Source of the DNA: Thiogranum sp.
GTDB taxonomy: Bacteria > Pseudomonadota > Gammaproteobacteria > DSM-19610
Assembly (NCBI GenBank): GCA_024636585.1
Contig: JAGXGS010000035.1
Coordinates: 1-64,000, forward strand
Direction: 5' to 3'
Length of the DNA: 64,000 nucleotides
A program made the translations under genes and the position numbers. Shown one piece after another: positions 52,210-62,011 of this stretch. Position 1 is the stretch's first letter; each line of letters opens with the position of its first letter. The notes under the pieces were generated by a model. It worked only from the letters and a program-made list of their open reading frames with translations. It made no database searches and was not told the origin of the DNA.

Positions 52210-54569
52210 GCTTCAGCCTGCGCGGGTTTGGTGTTGGACGCCGGCAGATGGCTGCGCTGTTCCCAGCGCCGTAAACCGAATATCACTGCCGCAAAACACA
52301 GCCACATGCCCAGCAGCCATGCAGTGGAAGATTGGGGATGCACATCAAAACGGGCGATCTGGTAGAAGCTGGATGCGGTGATGTAGGCAACCGCTGTTGT
52401 CCAGCTCGCCACAAAGATGGCCCATCCGCGTCCGGCCTCGCGCTTGATGGCGCCGATGGTGGCGACGCAGGGGAAATACAGCAGCACGAATAAAAGATAG
52501 GCGAAAGCTCCCGCCTGACCGTCGAATCGCGTCACCATGGCGCCGAACACGCCCGAATTGACGCCCTGCGCGGCGGCTGCAGCATCGGCGTGACTGACAT
52601 CACCGATATTCAGGCCCAGCGGGTCGAGCACGCTGTCGCGCAGATCCGCCAGATTTTCGGGTATCGTGGCGGCCGCGGCGTTCAATTGTCGCCACAGCGA
52701 GAAGGCTTCTTCCTCACCAGTTTCGTTGCCTGTGGCCAGTGCGGAATACAGGTTGTCGAGCGTCCCGACCACAACTTCCTTGGCCAGGATGCCGGAGAAA
52801 ATGCCGACCACCGCGGGCCAGTTATTTTCCTGTATGCCCATCGGTGCAAAGACCGGCGTCACCACGCGACTGGCCGCGCTGAGTACTGATTTATCGCTGT
52901 CTTCGTTCCCGAATGAGCCATCGGTACCGATTGAATTGAGCACGTTCAGCGCCAGCACCATCAGTATGATGACCTGACCCGCTTCCTTGATAAACAGCCG
53001 TACCCGATCCCAGGCGCGCAACATGATGCCTTTCAGGGTCGGCAGATGGTAAGGTGGCAACTCCATCATAAAGCCGCTGCTGCTGCCAGGCAGCAGGCTG
53101 CGTTTCATCAGCAGTCCGGTGAGAATGGCCACCGCAATGCCGGTCAGATAGAGGGCGAATACGATGTTCTGTCCCGAAGTCGGGAAGAACGCTGCGGCGA
53201 ACAGCGCATAAACCGGCAGGCGAGCGCCACAGGACATGAACGGGTTCATCAGAATAGTGAGCTTGCGTTCGCGTTCGTTCTCCAGGGTGCGGGTCGCCAT
53301 CACTGCCGGCACATTGCAGCCGAAGCCCACGATCAGTGGCACGAAGGCCTTGCCGGGCAGGCCGATGGCGCGCATGGAACGATCCATGACAAATGCCGCG
53401 CGCGCCATGTAGCCGGAATCCTCGAGCGCTGACAGAAACAGATAGAGGGCGCCGATGATCGGGATGAAGGTCGCCACTACCTGGATACCGCCACCGACAC
53501 CGTCGGCCAGTAATACCCGTAGCCAGTCCGGACTTCCCATCCCGCTCAGCAGCTCGCCGAAGCCGGCGACAAATACTGCGTTGGCCGCACCATCAAAGAA
53601 ATCGATAAACGCACCACCGATGTTGATGGTGAACAGGAACATCAGGTACATGATCGCCAGGAACAGCGGAATGCCGGTCCATTTTCCGAGCACCAGCCGG
53701 TCGATGTCATCACTCAGCGTGCGGGTGATCTTGCCCTTGTTGTGCGAAACCTTCTGCGCCAGAGTGTGCGCGTGACTGAACCGGGTATCAGCAATCAGAA
53801 TGTCGGCATCTTCACCCGCCCGATTGGCGATCTGTTTACGCCAGTCGGCGATTTTTGCGCTGATCCCATCCGCCAGCAGCTCGTTGCTGAGCGCATCATC
53901 ACCTTCGATCAGTTTGAGCGCCAGCCAACGACGATTGGCGGCTGACTGGTCAGCGAGTTCCGGTTCCAGGTCGGCGACAGCCTGTTCAACGACTTCGTCC
54001 AGTGCCAGCGAAAAGCCACCCGGCTGTTGGCCGTTGGCAACGGCCAGCATGCGTGCTTTTAATTCCGTCGTGCCTTCGCCGGTCACCGCAACAATCGGCG
54101 CCACCGGACAGCCGAGATTCTGCGCCAGTACTTCGGTATCGATCTGAATGCCACGCTTGCGCGCCACATCCATCATGTTGAGCGCAATGACCACTGGCAC
54201 ACCCATTTCCAGTAGCTGCACGGTGAGGTAAAGATTGCGCTCCAGATTGGACGCATCGATGACGTTCACCACCAGGTCAGCGTCGCGTGACAATAGATAG
54301 TCGCGGGTGACTTTTTCATCCAGAGAACTGGCATCGAGCGAATAGATGCCGGGCAAATCGATCGCGGCTACCGGGCGTCCATCCAGCTCAAAGCGACCTT
54401 CCTTGCGATCGACGGTGACGCCAGGCCAGTTGCCGGTACGCTGACGGATGCCGGTAAAGGCATTGAATAAAGCGGATTTGCCGCAGTTGGGATTGCCGGC
54501 CAGTGCAATGGTCAATACGCCGCCTTTGCGCGGCGAAACCCTGTCAGGACTGTTATCGCAGCAACCCAT
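52206..54569 (-). CDS. feoB: ferrous iron transporter B
   Basis: LAGNPNCGKSALFNAFTGIRQRTGNWPGVTVDRKEG...IDLPGIYSLDASSLDE. Confidence 0.97.
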   Translation of the reverse strand: MGCCDNSPDRVSPRKGGVLTIALAGNPNCGKSALFNAFTGIRQRTGNWPGVTVDRKEGRFELDGRPVAAIDLPGIYSLDASSLDEKVTRDYLLSRDADLVVNVIDASNLERNLYLTVQLLEMGVPVVIALNMMDVARKRGIQIDTEVLAQNLGCPVAPIVAVTGEGTTELKARMLAVANGQQPGGFSLALDEVVEQAVADLEPELADQSAANRRWLALKLIEGDDALSNELLADGISAKIADWRKQIANRAGEDADILIADTRFSHAHTLAQKVSHNKGKITRTLSDDIDRLVLGKWTGIPLFLAIMYLMFLFTINIGGAFIDFFDGAANAVFVAGFGELLSGMGSPDWLRVLLADGVGGGIQVVATFIPIIGALYLFLSALEDSGYMARAAFVMDRSMRAIGLPGKAFVPLIVGFGCNVPAVMATRTLENERERKLTILMNPFMSCGARLPVYALFAAAFFPTSGQNIVFALYLTGIAVAILTGLLMKRSLLPGSSSGFMMELPPYHLPTLKGIMLRAWDRVRLFIKEAGQVIILMVLALNVLNSIGTDGSFGNEDSDKSVLSAASRVVTPVFAPMGIQENNWPAVVGIFSGILAKEVVVGTLDNLYSALATGNETGEEEAFSLWRQLNAAAATIPENLADLRDSVLDPLGLNIGDVSHADAAAAAQGVNSGVFGAMVTRFDGQAGAFAYLLFVLLYFPCVATIGAIKREAGRGWAIFVASWTTAVAYITASSFYQIARFDVHPQSSTAWLLGMWLCFAAVIFGLRRWEQRSHLPASNTKPAQAEA

Positions 54570-54787
54570 CAGTCGATGAGCTCCGCCTGCAGCTTCTCGG
54601 CCATACCACCGCCGAGCGCAACCCGATTACCCTGCTTGGCGATTACCACGCCACGGCCGCGGTGGTGCAGTATCTCGATTTCCGACCCCAGGCTGAGCCC
54701 CAGCGACAGAAAGCGCCGTACCAGCATACGATTGCCATCGATAGCTATCAGGCGCACTTTTTTACCGACTGGAACATTACTGAGCAT
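54569..54787 (-). CDS. feoA: ferrous iron transport protein A
   Basis: MLSNVPVGKKVRLIAIDGNRMLVRRFLSLGLSLGSEIEILHHRGRGVVIAKQGNRVALGGGMAEKLQAELID; start at 54787. Confidence 0.9.
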   Translation of the reverse strand: MLSNVPVGKKVRLIAIDGNRMLVRRFLSLGLSLGSEIEILHHRGRGVVIAKQGNRVALGGGMAEKLQAELID

Positions 54788-54819
54788 TAGCTTTGACACG
54801 TCATCGCCCGCAAGGGTTG

Positions 54820-54840
54820 AATGAGAATGGTTATCATTAT
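54820..54840 (-). promoter_or_regulatory. Fur box upstream of feoA
   Basis: AATGAGAATGGTTATCATTAT, close to GATAATGATAATCATTATC. Confidence 0.75.
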
Positions 54841-55120
54841 ATCGGAGTTCTGATATTAGTAAACACTGAAGCTGGTGTCGCGCCGCGGCGACGCCCACCA
54901 GGTCAGACACATCAGCAAGTTAGGGTTTCGGTGGATTAACACTGTCGGGCGGGGGTGACAGGAAAGACCGGCAGCGGCGTCACGGGACCTTGTGCAAGGT
55001 CTGTATAACATTTTGAAAAACAAATATATTATTTGCCTGAATAGTTTCTGGCACATGCCTTGCTTTAGCCGTAAATGATGACCATAGCGCGATTCACGGT
55101 TTTACCCAACCAAGGGTTTG

Positions 55121-55147
55121 ACGCGGCATACCTGCCGCGTTTTTTTT
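55121..55147 (+). terminator. plus-strand intrinsic terminator in the feoA-sulP intergenic region
   Basis: ACGCGGCA-TACC-TGCCGCGT followed by a T-run. Confidence 0.85.
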
Positions 55148-55188
55148 GCCTGTGAGAAAGATCAGGCCGCAGTGACCACCGCTGTTCC

Positions 55189-56931
55189 CTAGCTGGCGCA
55201 TTCCTGGAATACCCGCTTATCGCAGTTTTCACAGCGTTTGGGATCCAGTCGCGTGAATATCTCCGCTATCGCATCGCTCTTGGTACGGAATATATTTTCC
55301 GCTCCGATGGCATCGACGTACCCGCTCTTGCGCAAGGGCTCGCACAGGCCTTCCTTGACGTTGCACAGGTATAAGCCGCCACCGTAGTTGCGCAACCGAC
55401 GCGCGTGTTGCGCGAGCAATTCCATGCCGGCACTGTCGATGAAATTAATGCCGCTGGCGATGATCAGCAAATGATTGCGCCTGGGATCGCGCTGTTCAAA
55501 AAGATGAAAGCTTTCCGCAACGTGGCTGACAGCGCCGAAGAACAGCGAGCCATCGAGTCGGATGATGCGCAGTTGTGGGCATTCGGTCAGACCCGTCTTG
55601 ACCACCATGGTGTGACGCGGATTGGCAGGATCGGGCGTAACGGTGTAGACGCGCGGCTTCGCGGTGCGGTTCAGGTACAACACCAGCGACAGGATTACCC
55701 CGGCGTAGATAGCGAATTCGAGTTCCGCGAACAGCGTCGCCAGAAAGGTTACCAGCAGCACCGCAGAGTCGGATCGGGTGGTTCTGAGGATGATCCTGAT
55801 ATGGTGGAAGTCGATCAGGTTGTAGGCGACCAGCAGAATAACCGCGGCCATTGCCGGAATCGGCAGATATGCTGTCAGTGGCGCAACTAACAGCAGGATT
55901 GCGGCCAGCATCAGAGCAGCAAATATTGCTGCCATCGGCGTCTGCGCACCGGCCGCATAGTTAATGCCGGAACGGGTGAACGAACCCGAGCCGGCATAAC
56001 TCGAGAAGAAACTGCCGACCAGATTGGACAGGCCTTGGCCGATAAATTCCTGATTGCCATTGATGCGCTGCTCGGATTTTGCCGCCACTGATCGCGCGAT
56101 GGAGACTGCTTCGATCAGACCCAGCATCGCGATCGCCAGCGCTCCCGGCGCCAGCATTTTCAGTGTCGCCAGGGAGAAGTCCGGGCGCGATAAAGGCGGC
56201 AGATGGGCGGGTAGTGAGCCAATCAGCCGGACGTCATGTGCGGCACCATCCAGGGCCAGGCTCAGCACACTGCCGATCACCAGGGCAAACAACATGCCGG
56301 GCCAGCTGGGGCGATAGTGCTTGATAAGGAGCGCGCTCACCAGCGTCGCGCTGGCTACAGCTACCGCAAACACATTGATGTCCGCCAGCTGGTGATACAG
56401 ATCCATCCACGTGTGCAGAAACGACGCGCCGGCTGGCAGGTTGACACCCAGATAGTGCTTGAGCTGACTGGTCGCAATCAGGATCGCCGCCCCGGCGGTA
56501 AAGCCGATTACTACGCTGTGGGAAATGAAATTCACCAGAGCGCCCATGCGCGCCAGTCCGAGGATAAATTGATAGGCACCGGCGAGGAAAGTGAGCGTCA
56601 GGGCCAGGCTAATGTATCCGGCGCTGCCGGGTTCGGCGAACGGCGCGATGGTTGTGAATACGACAATCGAAATGGCAGTCGTCGGTCCAGAAATCAGGTG
56701 ATGCGAGGAACCGAATAACGCAGCCACGATCGGCGTCACAATGGCGGTATACAAGCCATACTGCGGTGGCAGGCCGGCGATCAGTGCAAATGCGACGCCC
56801 TGCGGGAGCACGATCACAGCGCCGGTCAGGCCCGCCATCAGATCGGCAACCAGCGAGCGCCGATTGATCATAGATGCCCAGTGCAGGAACGGAAAGATCC
56901 TGGCCCAGTGGATGGTCTTCGGCGAACTCAT
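55189..56931 (-). CDS. SulP family inorganic anion transporter with STAS domain
   Basis: RRSLVADLMAGLTGAVIVLPQGVAFALIAGLPPQYGLYTAIV; C-terminal STAS (INFIDSAGMELLAQHARRL). Confidence 0.93.
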   Translation of the reverse strand: MSSPKTIHWARIFPFLHWASMINRRSLVADLMAGLTGAVIVLPQGVAFALIAGLPPQYGLYTAIVTPIVAALFGSSHHLISGPTTAISIVVFTTIAPFAEPGSAGYISLALTLTFLAGAYQFILGLARMGALVNFISHSVVIGFTAGAAILIATSQLKHYLGVNLPAGASFLHTWMDLYHQLADINVFAVAVASATLVSALLIKHYRPSWPGMLFALVIGSVLSLALDGAAHDVRLIGSLPAHLPPLSRPDFSLATLKMLAPGALAIAMLGLIEAVSIARSVAAKSEQRINGNQEFIGQGLSNLVGSFFSSYAGSGSFTRSGINYAAGAQTPMAAIFAALMLAAILLLVAPLTAYLPIPAMAAVILLVAYNLIDFHHIRIILRTTRSDSAVLLVTFLATLFAELEFAIYAGVILSLVLYLNRTAKPRVYTVTPDPANPRHTMVVKTGLTECPQLRIIRLDGSLFFGAVSHVAESFHLFEQRDPRRNHLLIIASGINFIDSAGMELLAQHARRLRNYGGGLYLCNVKEGLCEPLRKSGYVDAIGAENIFRTKSDAIAEIFTRLDPKRCENCDKRVFQECAS

Positions 56932-57092
56932 AGTGGATGAAATCCTTCGTACTTCGATAAATTCGGATCAACCAACAGCCTGCTTTGCGCAGAGGCGTTG
57001 CATTGCGAGCCGAATCCGAAATGCCTTAACAGCAGCAGGGCTGCCGGTGGTAATTAGCTGGTTTTTCTGGTGCCCGGTGAGGGTATTGAAAT

Positions 57093-57179
57093 TGGTGCCG
57101 AGGAGAGGACTTGAACCTCCACGGGGTTTCCCCCACTAGCACCTGAAGCTAGCGTGTCTACCAATTTCACCACCTCGGC
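57093..57179 (-). tRNA. tRNA-Leu (CAG)
   Basis: Minus strand GCCGAGGTGGTGAAATTGGTAGACACGCTAGCTTCAGGTGCTAGTG...GGTTCAAGTCCTCTCCTCGGCACCA; anticodon loop TTCAGGT; CCA encoded. Confidence 0.96.
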
Positions 57180-57287
57180 ATGACTGACCAGCAGAACGCC
57201 GATACAGCAAGCCGCGAACTTTACCGCTCGTGCGCGTCCGTGTCAATTTCGTTTTCCTTTGCGGGCCAAGTTGGTTAGCATGCGCGG

Positions 57288-59570
57288 ATGACAAAAAAGC
57301 CTGAGAAGAAAGTGCGCTTTACGGTGGATCCCCATGCCGAGCGCGAAGCGTCCAAGTACGAAAGCCCGATCCCGAGCCGGGAATTCATCCTTGCACTGCT
57401 GAAAGAAGCCGACCGTCTAATGACGCGCGAAGAGCTTACCGCCGCCTGTAATCTGACGGAGGAGGGCGATGTCGAGGCAATGCGCCGGCGACTGCGCGCC
57501 ATGGAACGTGATGGACAGTTGTTGCGCAACCGGCGCGGCGGCTATGGACTTGTGGAGCGCATGGACATGGTGCGCGGCCGTATCATCGGGCATCCGGACG
57601 GCTTCGGCTTCCTGGTGCCGGACGAAGGCGGCGATGACCTGTTCATGTCACCGCGTGAAATGCGCATGGTGCTGAACGGGGACCGGGTAGTGGCTCGGGT
57701 GACCGGGATCGACCGGCGCGGCCGTCGCGAGGGCAGTGTCGTCGAAGTGCTGGAGCGCAACACCCATCGGGTGGTGGGCCGCATCTACTTCGAGCGCGGT
57801 ATCAGCTTCGTAGATCCGGATCACAAACGTTTGACGCAGGAAATCCAGATTCCGCCCGAAGATACCGGCGGTGCCGAACACGGTCAGTTTGTTACCGCAG
57901 AAATCATCGCTCAACCCAGTCGCCGCGCCGGGCCGATCGGACGGGTCGTCGAGGTCATTGGCGATCATATGGCGCCGGGCATGGAAATCGATGTAGCGAT
58001 CCGGGCGCACGAGTTGCCGCTCGAGTGGCCGGACGCGGTCGAGGATGAAATTCAGCACCTCGCAGAAACGGTTCCGGCGGAAGCCGCGCGTGAACGCGAG
58101 GATCTGCGCGAGCTGCCCCTGGTTACTATCGACGGTGCTGATTCCCGCGATTTCGATGATGCCGTGTTCTGCAAGCGTACGCCGCGGGGCTGGCGCCTCA
58201 CTGTGGCGATTGCCGATGTGTCGCATTACGTCAAGCCCGGCACTGCGCTCGATACCGAAGGTCAACTGCGTGGCAACTCGGTGTATTTCCCCGAGCGGGT
58301 GATCCCGATGTTACCCGAAGTGCTGTCAAACGGTCTGTGCTCGCTGAATCCGGATGTCGATCGGCTGTGCATGGTCTGCGAGATGTATGTGGACGAGGAG
58401 GGCAAGATTACCCGTTCACGTTTCACCGATGCGGTGATGCGATCGCATGCGCGACTGACGTATGACGAGGTTGCCGCGATGCTGATCGACGGCGATCAGG
58501 CGCTGCGCGCGAAGTATGCGGGCGTGATCGACAACCTCGAACAGTTGCATGCGTTATATAAAGTTCTTCGGAAGATTCGCAGCAAACGCGGCGCGATTGA
58601 TTTCGAAACCACCGAGACGCGCATTGCCTTCGGTGCCGATCGCAAGATTGAACGGATCGTGCCGGTGGTGCGCAACGATGCGCACAAGATTATCGAAGAA
58701 TGCATGATTGCCGCGAATGTGTGCACGGCGCGTTTTCTTGGCCGGCACAAGATGCCGACGCTGTATCGGGTTCACGAGGGACCGCAGGCTGACAAGCTGA
58801 CCGACCTGCGGGAATTTCTTGGCGAACTGGGTCTGTCGCTGGGTGGTGGTGACAAGCCGCGAGCCGGTGATTATGCAAAACTGCTGAAATCCATCCAGAC
58901 ACGGCCGGATGCGCATCTGATTCAGACCGTCATGTTGCGGTCTATGTCGCAGGCGCGCTACAGCCCGGACAACATCGGGCATTTCGGACTGGCGCACGAT
59001 GATTACCTGCACTTCACTTCGCCGATCCGACGCTATCCGGATCTGCTGGTGCATCGGGCTATTCGTCATCATCTGTATGCCGAGGACAAATCGCCCCGGG
59101 CATTTGCATACACAACCAGTGATATGCAGTCGCTGGGCGAACACTGCTCCATGACCGAGCGACGTGCTGATGAAGCCACTCGCGATGCCGTCGACTGGCT
59201 GAAGTGTGAATACATGCTCGATAAGGTCGGTGAGGAATACGACGGTATTATTACCAGCGTCACCTCATTTGGCATTTTTGTCGAACTGCAGGAAATATAC
59301 GTCGAAGGGCTGGTTCACATCACCGCGCTGCAGAACGATTACTACCACTTTGACCCCGCCGGTCATCGCCTCCGTGGCGATCGCACCGGGCGCATGTATC
59401 GGCTGGGTGATGCAGTGCAGGTAAAAGTGGTTCGGGTAGATCTTGACGAGCGCAAAATGGATTTCGAGCTGGCAGCCTCTGCGCAATCAGAGGCGGAGAA
59501 AGAGATTGAGAAGGCAGCGCCGAAATCCGGGCGTAGAAAAACCCGTAGCAAACGAAGGAGACAGAAATGA
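57288..59570 (+). CDS. rnr: ribonuclease R
   Basis: RNB motif TIDGADSRDFDDAVF; S1 domain; basic C-terminus. Confidence 0.96.
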   Translation: MTKKPEKKVRFTVDPHAEREASKYESPIPSREFILALLKEADRLMTREELTAACNLTEEGDVEAMRRRLRAMERDGQLLRNRRGGYGLVERMDMVRGRIIGHPDGFGFLVPDEGGDDLFMSPREMRMVLNGDRVVARVTGIDRRGRREGSVVEVLERNTHRVVGRIYFERGISFVDPDHKRLTQEIQIPPEDTGGAEHGQFVTAEIIAQPSRRAGPIGRVVEVIGDHMAPGMEIDVAIRAHELPLEWPDAVEDEIQHLAETVPAEAAREREDLRELPLVTIDGADSRDFDDAVFCKRTPRGWRLTVAIADVSHYVKPGTALDTEGQLRGNSVYFPERVIPMLPEVLSNGLCSLNPDVDRLCMVCEMYVDEEGKITRSRFTDAVMRSHARLTYDEVAAMLIDGDQALRAKYAGVIDNLEQLHALYKVLRKIRSKRGAIDFETTETRIAFGADRKIERIVPVVRNDAHKIIEECMIAANVCTARFLGRHKMPTLYRVHEGPQADKLTDLREFLGELGLSLGGGDKPRAGDYAKLLKSIQTRPDAHLIQTVMLRSMSQARYSPDNIGHFGLAHDDYLHFTSPIRRYPDLLVHRAIRHHLYAEDKSPRAFAYTTSDMQSLGEHCSMTERRADEATRDAVDWLKCEYMLDKVGEEYDGIITSVTSFGIFVELQEIYVEGLVHITALQNDYYHFDPAGHRLRGDRTGRMYRLGDAVQVKVVRVDLDERKMDFELAASAQSEAEKEIEKAAPKSGRRKTRSKRRRQK

Positions 59571-60217
59571 GTCTGGTAAAATATTCAGTTATTGGTGTGG
59601 TTTTGTTGGGTCTCACCGGCTGCGCCACTGATGATCCAAACCGGCGCGCCAAGACCGGTGCAGCGGTGGGTGCTATTACCGGAGCAGTGCTGGGCAGCCA
59701 GGTCAGCGGCGGTCCCAAGGGTGCTGTGGCGGGTGCGATCGTAGGCGGAATCGCCGGTGGTTCGGTAGGCAACTACATGGATCAGCAGCAACGCGATTTT
59801 GAAGCTGCGCTGGCTGAAGAGCAGCGTCAGAACGACCTGGAAATCCAGCGCATGCAGGATGAAACGCTGAAGATCGATGTGTCTAATGAAGTGTCATTCG
59901 ACTTTGATAGCGCGAATCTCAAACCGGCGTTCACAACAACTCTGGACAAGGTTGCAAGAGTTCTGCAGCGTTATCCGAAGACCACCGTTACTATCGTTGG
60001 GCATACCGACAGCACCGGTTCCGAGGCTTATAATCAGCAGCTTTCGGAGCGCCGGGCGCGTAATGTCGCGGACTATCTGATCGGTCGCGGCGTCCTTGCC
60101 GAACGGATGTTCTCTCTCGGACAGGGCGAGTCCCAGCCGCGTGCCACGAACGCGACCGAGGCGGGTCGCCAGCTCAACCGTCGGGTCGAGATTCTGGTTC
60201 AGCCGATCGTTGAGTAA
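59567..60217 (+). CDS. OmpA-family lipoprotein with glycine-zipper region
   Basis: LLGLTGCATDD lipobox; GAAVGAITGAVLGSQVSGGPKGAVAGAIVGGIAGG; OmpA motif GHTDSTGSEAYNQQLSERRARNVADYL. Confidence 0.9.
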   Translation: MSLVKYSVIGVVLLGLTGCATDDPNRRAKTGAAVGAITGAVLGSQVSGGPKGAVAGAIVGGIAGGSVGNYMDQQQRDFEAALAEEQRQNDLEIQRMQDETLKIDVSNEVSFDFDSANLKPAFTTTLDKVARVLQRYPKTTVTIVGHTDSTGSEAYNQQLSERRARNVADYLIGRGVLAERMFSLGQGESQPRATNATEAGRQLNRRVEILVQPIVE

Positions 60218-60259
60218 GTATCGGCAAGTCGTTTCGGCCAGATCTCGCAGTGTTGCCTC

Positions 60260-61003
60260 ATGAATAAGGCCGAGCATGTGTTCGGCGTGCATGCGGTGCG
60301 CGGCGTTCTGCAGCGCAATCCGGAGCGCATCGCACTGTTGATGGTCCTGGAGTCGCGTGGAGACGCGCGCATCGAGGAGCTTCTGCAGCTGGCAACGACC
60401 GCCAGCGTACCCTTGCGCCGGGTGTCGCGTCGTGAACTCGACGACGAGGTGCCGGGCGTCAGTCACCAGGGTGTCGTGGCACTGATCGGAAGTGCGCCGA
60501 ACCTCGGGGAGCAGGACCTGCCGCAACTGCTGGCCGGTCTGGACCATCCGCCTTTTCTGTTGATTCTCGATGGCATACAGGATCCGCATAATCTCGGCGC
60601 CTGTTTACGGAGTGCCGACGCAGCGGGCGTGGATGCGGTGATTCTTCCCAAGGACCGGTCCGTGCCGCTGAATGCCACGGTACGCAAGGTCGCTTGCGGG
60701 GCGGCAGAAGCGGTACCGGTGATACGGGTTACCAACCTGGCGCGCACGCTGCGCACGCTGCGCGATGCCGGCGTGTGGCTGTATGGGGCGGCGGGGGATG
60801 CCACGCAGTCAGTGTATGAAACCGACCTGGGTGGTCCGATCGCACTGCTGCTGGGCGGCGAAGGCAAAGGACTGCGGCGTCTGACCCGTGAACACTGCGA
60901 CGGCCTGGTATCGATTCCCATGGCCGGCTCGGTGAGCAGCCTGAATGTGTCGGTGGCGACCGGGATCTGCCTGTTTGAAGCGCGCCGCCAGCGTCAGGCA
61001 TAG
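60260..61003 (+). CDS. rlmB: 23S rRNA (guanosine-2'-O-)-methyltransferase RlmB
   Basis: VFGVHAVRGVLQRNPERI...LDGIQDPHNLGACLRSADAAGVDAVILPKDRSVPLN...SLNVSVATGICLFEA. Confidence 0.95.
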   Translation: MNKAEHVFGVHAVRGVLQRNPERIALLMVLESRGDARIEELLQLATTASVPLRRVSRRELDDEVPGVSHQGVVALIGSAPNLGEQDLPQLLAGLDHPPFLLILDGIQDPHNLGACLRSADAAGVDAVILPKDRSVPLNATVRKVACGAAEAVPVIRVTNLARTLRTLRDAGVWLYGAAGDATQSVYETDLGGPIALLLGGEGKGLRRLTREHCDGLVSIPMAGSVSSLNVSVATGICLFEARRQRQA

Positions 61004-61037
61004 CCTGTCTCCCGCTGAACTTTACGCAGGCCGTTGC

Positions 61038-61066
61038 TTGCGGGTTGAAGCATTCCTGCGTAGAAT
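61038..61066 (+). promoter_or_regulatory. sigma70-like promoter for rpsF operon
   Basis: TTGCGG-17 bp-TAGAAT. Confidence 0.55.
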
Positions 61067-61144
61067 GCCATCGTTTTACGCGCGTCCGCGCGCCTCCTTG
61101 CCCTTCGCTTCGGCGGAGAGCTGCTAAATCCGAAAGGAGCTACA

Positions 61145-61633
61145 ATGCGTCATTACGAAATAGTGTTCATGGTCCACCCGGACCAGAGCGAGCAAGTCCC
61201 TGCCATGGTGGAACGTTATCGTTCGACCATCGAAACCTCCGGTGGAGCAATACATCGTCTGGAGGACTGGGGTCGCCGCCAGCTCGCATATCCGATACAG
61301 AAACTCGCCAAAGCCCACTACGTGCTGATGAATATCGAGTGCGACACCGAAACGTTGAACGAGCTGGAAAGCGCGTTCCGCTTCAATGATGCCGTACTGC
61401 GTAACCTGATCATTTCGCGCAAGGAAGCCGTGACCGATCCTTCGTTCCTGGTAAAACGCGGTGATGACCGGGAAGACCGCGAGGAAGCGCCGCGTCGTCG
61501 CAGCAGCAGTGATGACGAGTCTGGTACGCCGGAAACGAAAGACGAGGCGCAGGCCAAAGACAGCGATACCGGTTCCGCTTCCGATTCCGATTCCGATTCC
61601 GATTCCGATTCAGAGGAACGTGCAGGCGCCTGA
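61145..61633 (+). CDS. rpsF: 30S ribosomal protein S6 with acidic Ser-Asp C-terminal tail
   Basis: [26 protein letters not shown]...; tail [24 protein letters not shown]. Confidence 0.96.
   Translation: MRHYEIVFMVHPDQSEQVPAMVERYRSTIETSGGAIHRLEDWGRRQLAYPIQKLAKAHYVLMNIECDTETLNELESAFRFNDAVLRNLIISRKEAVTDPSFLVKRGDDREDREEAPRRRSSSDDESGTPETKDEAQAKDSDTGSASDSDSDSDSDSEERAGA
61571..61612 (+). repeat. hexanucleotide tandem repeat (GATTCC) inside rpsF
   Basis: ggttcc gcttcc gattcc gattcc gattcc gattcc gattca. Confidence 0.9.
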
Positions 61634-61741
61634 GCGTCCCTGACCGACTGAACGGATTCGTTCCGTTGAGCCGGGCAGCGAGTTGCACCTGTTAAAGATT
61701 CAGGCCGTTGCATTGCGCGGCTGAGACCAGAGGTTAAAGAT

Positions 61742-61972
61742 ATGTCCCGTTTTTTTCGTCGCCGTAAATTCTGCCGCTTTACTGCGGAAGGCACCAAGGA
61801 AATTGATTACAAAGATCTTCAGACATTGAAGAATTACGTTTCCGAGACCGGCAAAATCGTGCCGAGCCGGATTACCGGTACCAAGGCAAAATATCAGCGT
61901 CAGCTGGCAACCGCTGTTAAGCGGGCACGTTTTCTGGCGCTGCTGCCTTACTGCGATTCCCACAAGGGCTGA
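61742..61972 (+). CDS. rpsR: 30S ribosomal protein S18
   Basis: [70 protein letters not shown]. Confidence 0.97.
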   Translation: MSRFFRRRKFCRFTAEGTKEIDYKDLQTLKNYVSETGKIVPSRITGTKAKYQRQLATAVKRARFLALLPYCDSHKG

Positions 61973-62011
61973 TAACATGCGGCCGACGGCCGGCGCAGCA
62001 GGATTCAGATA

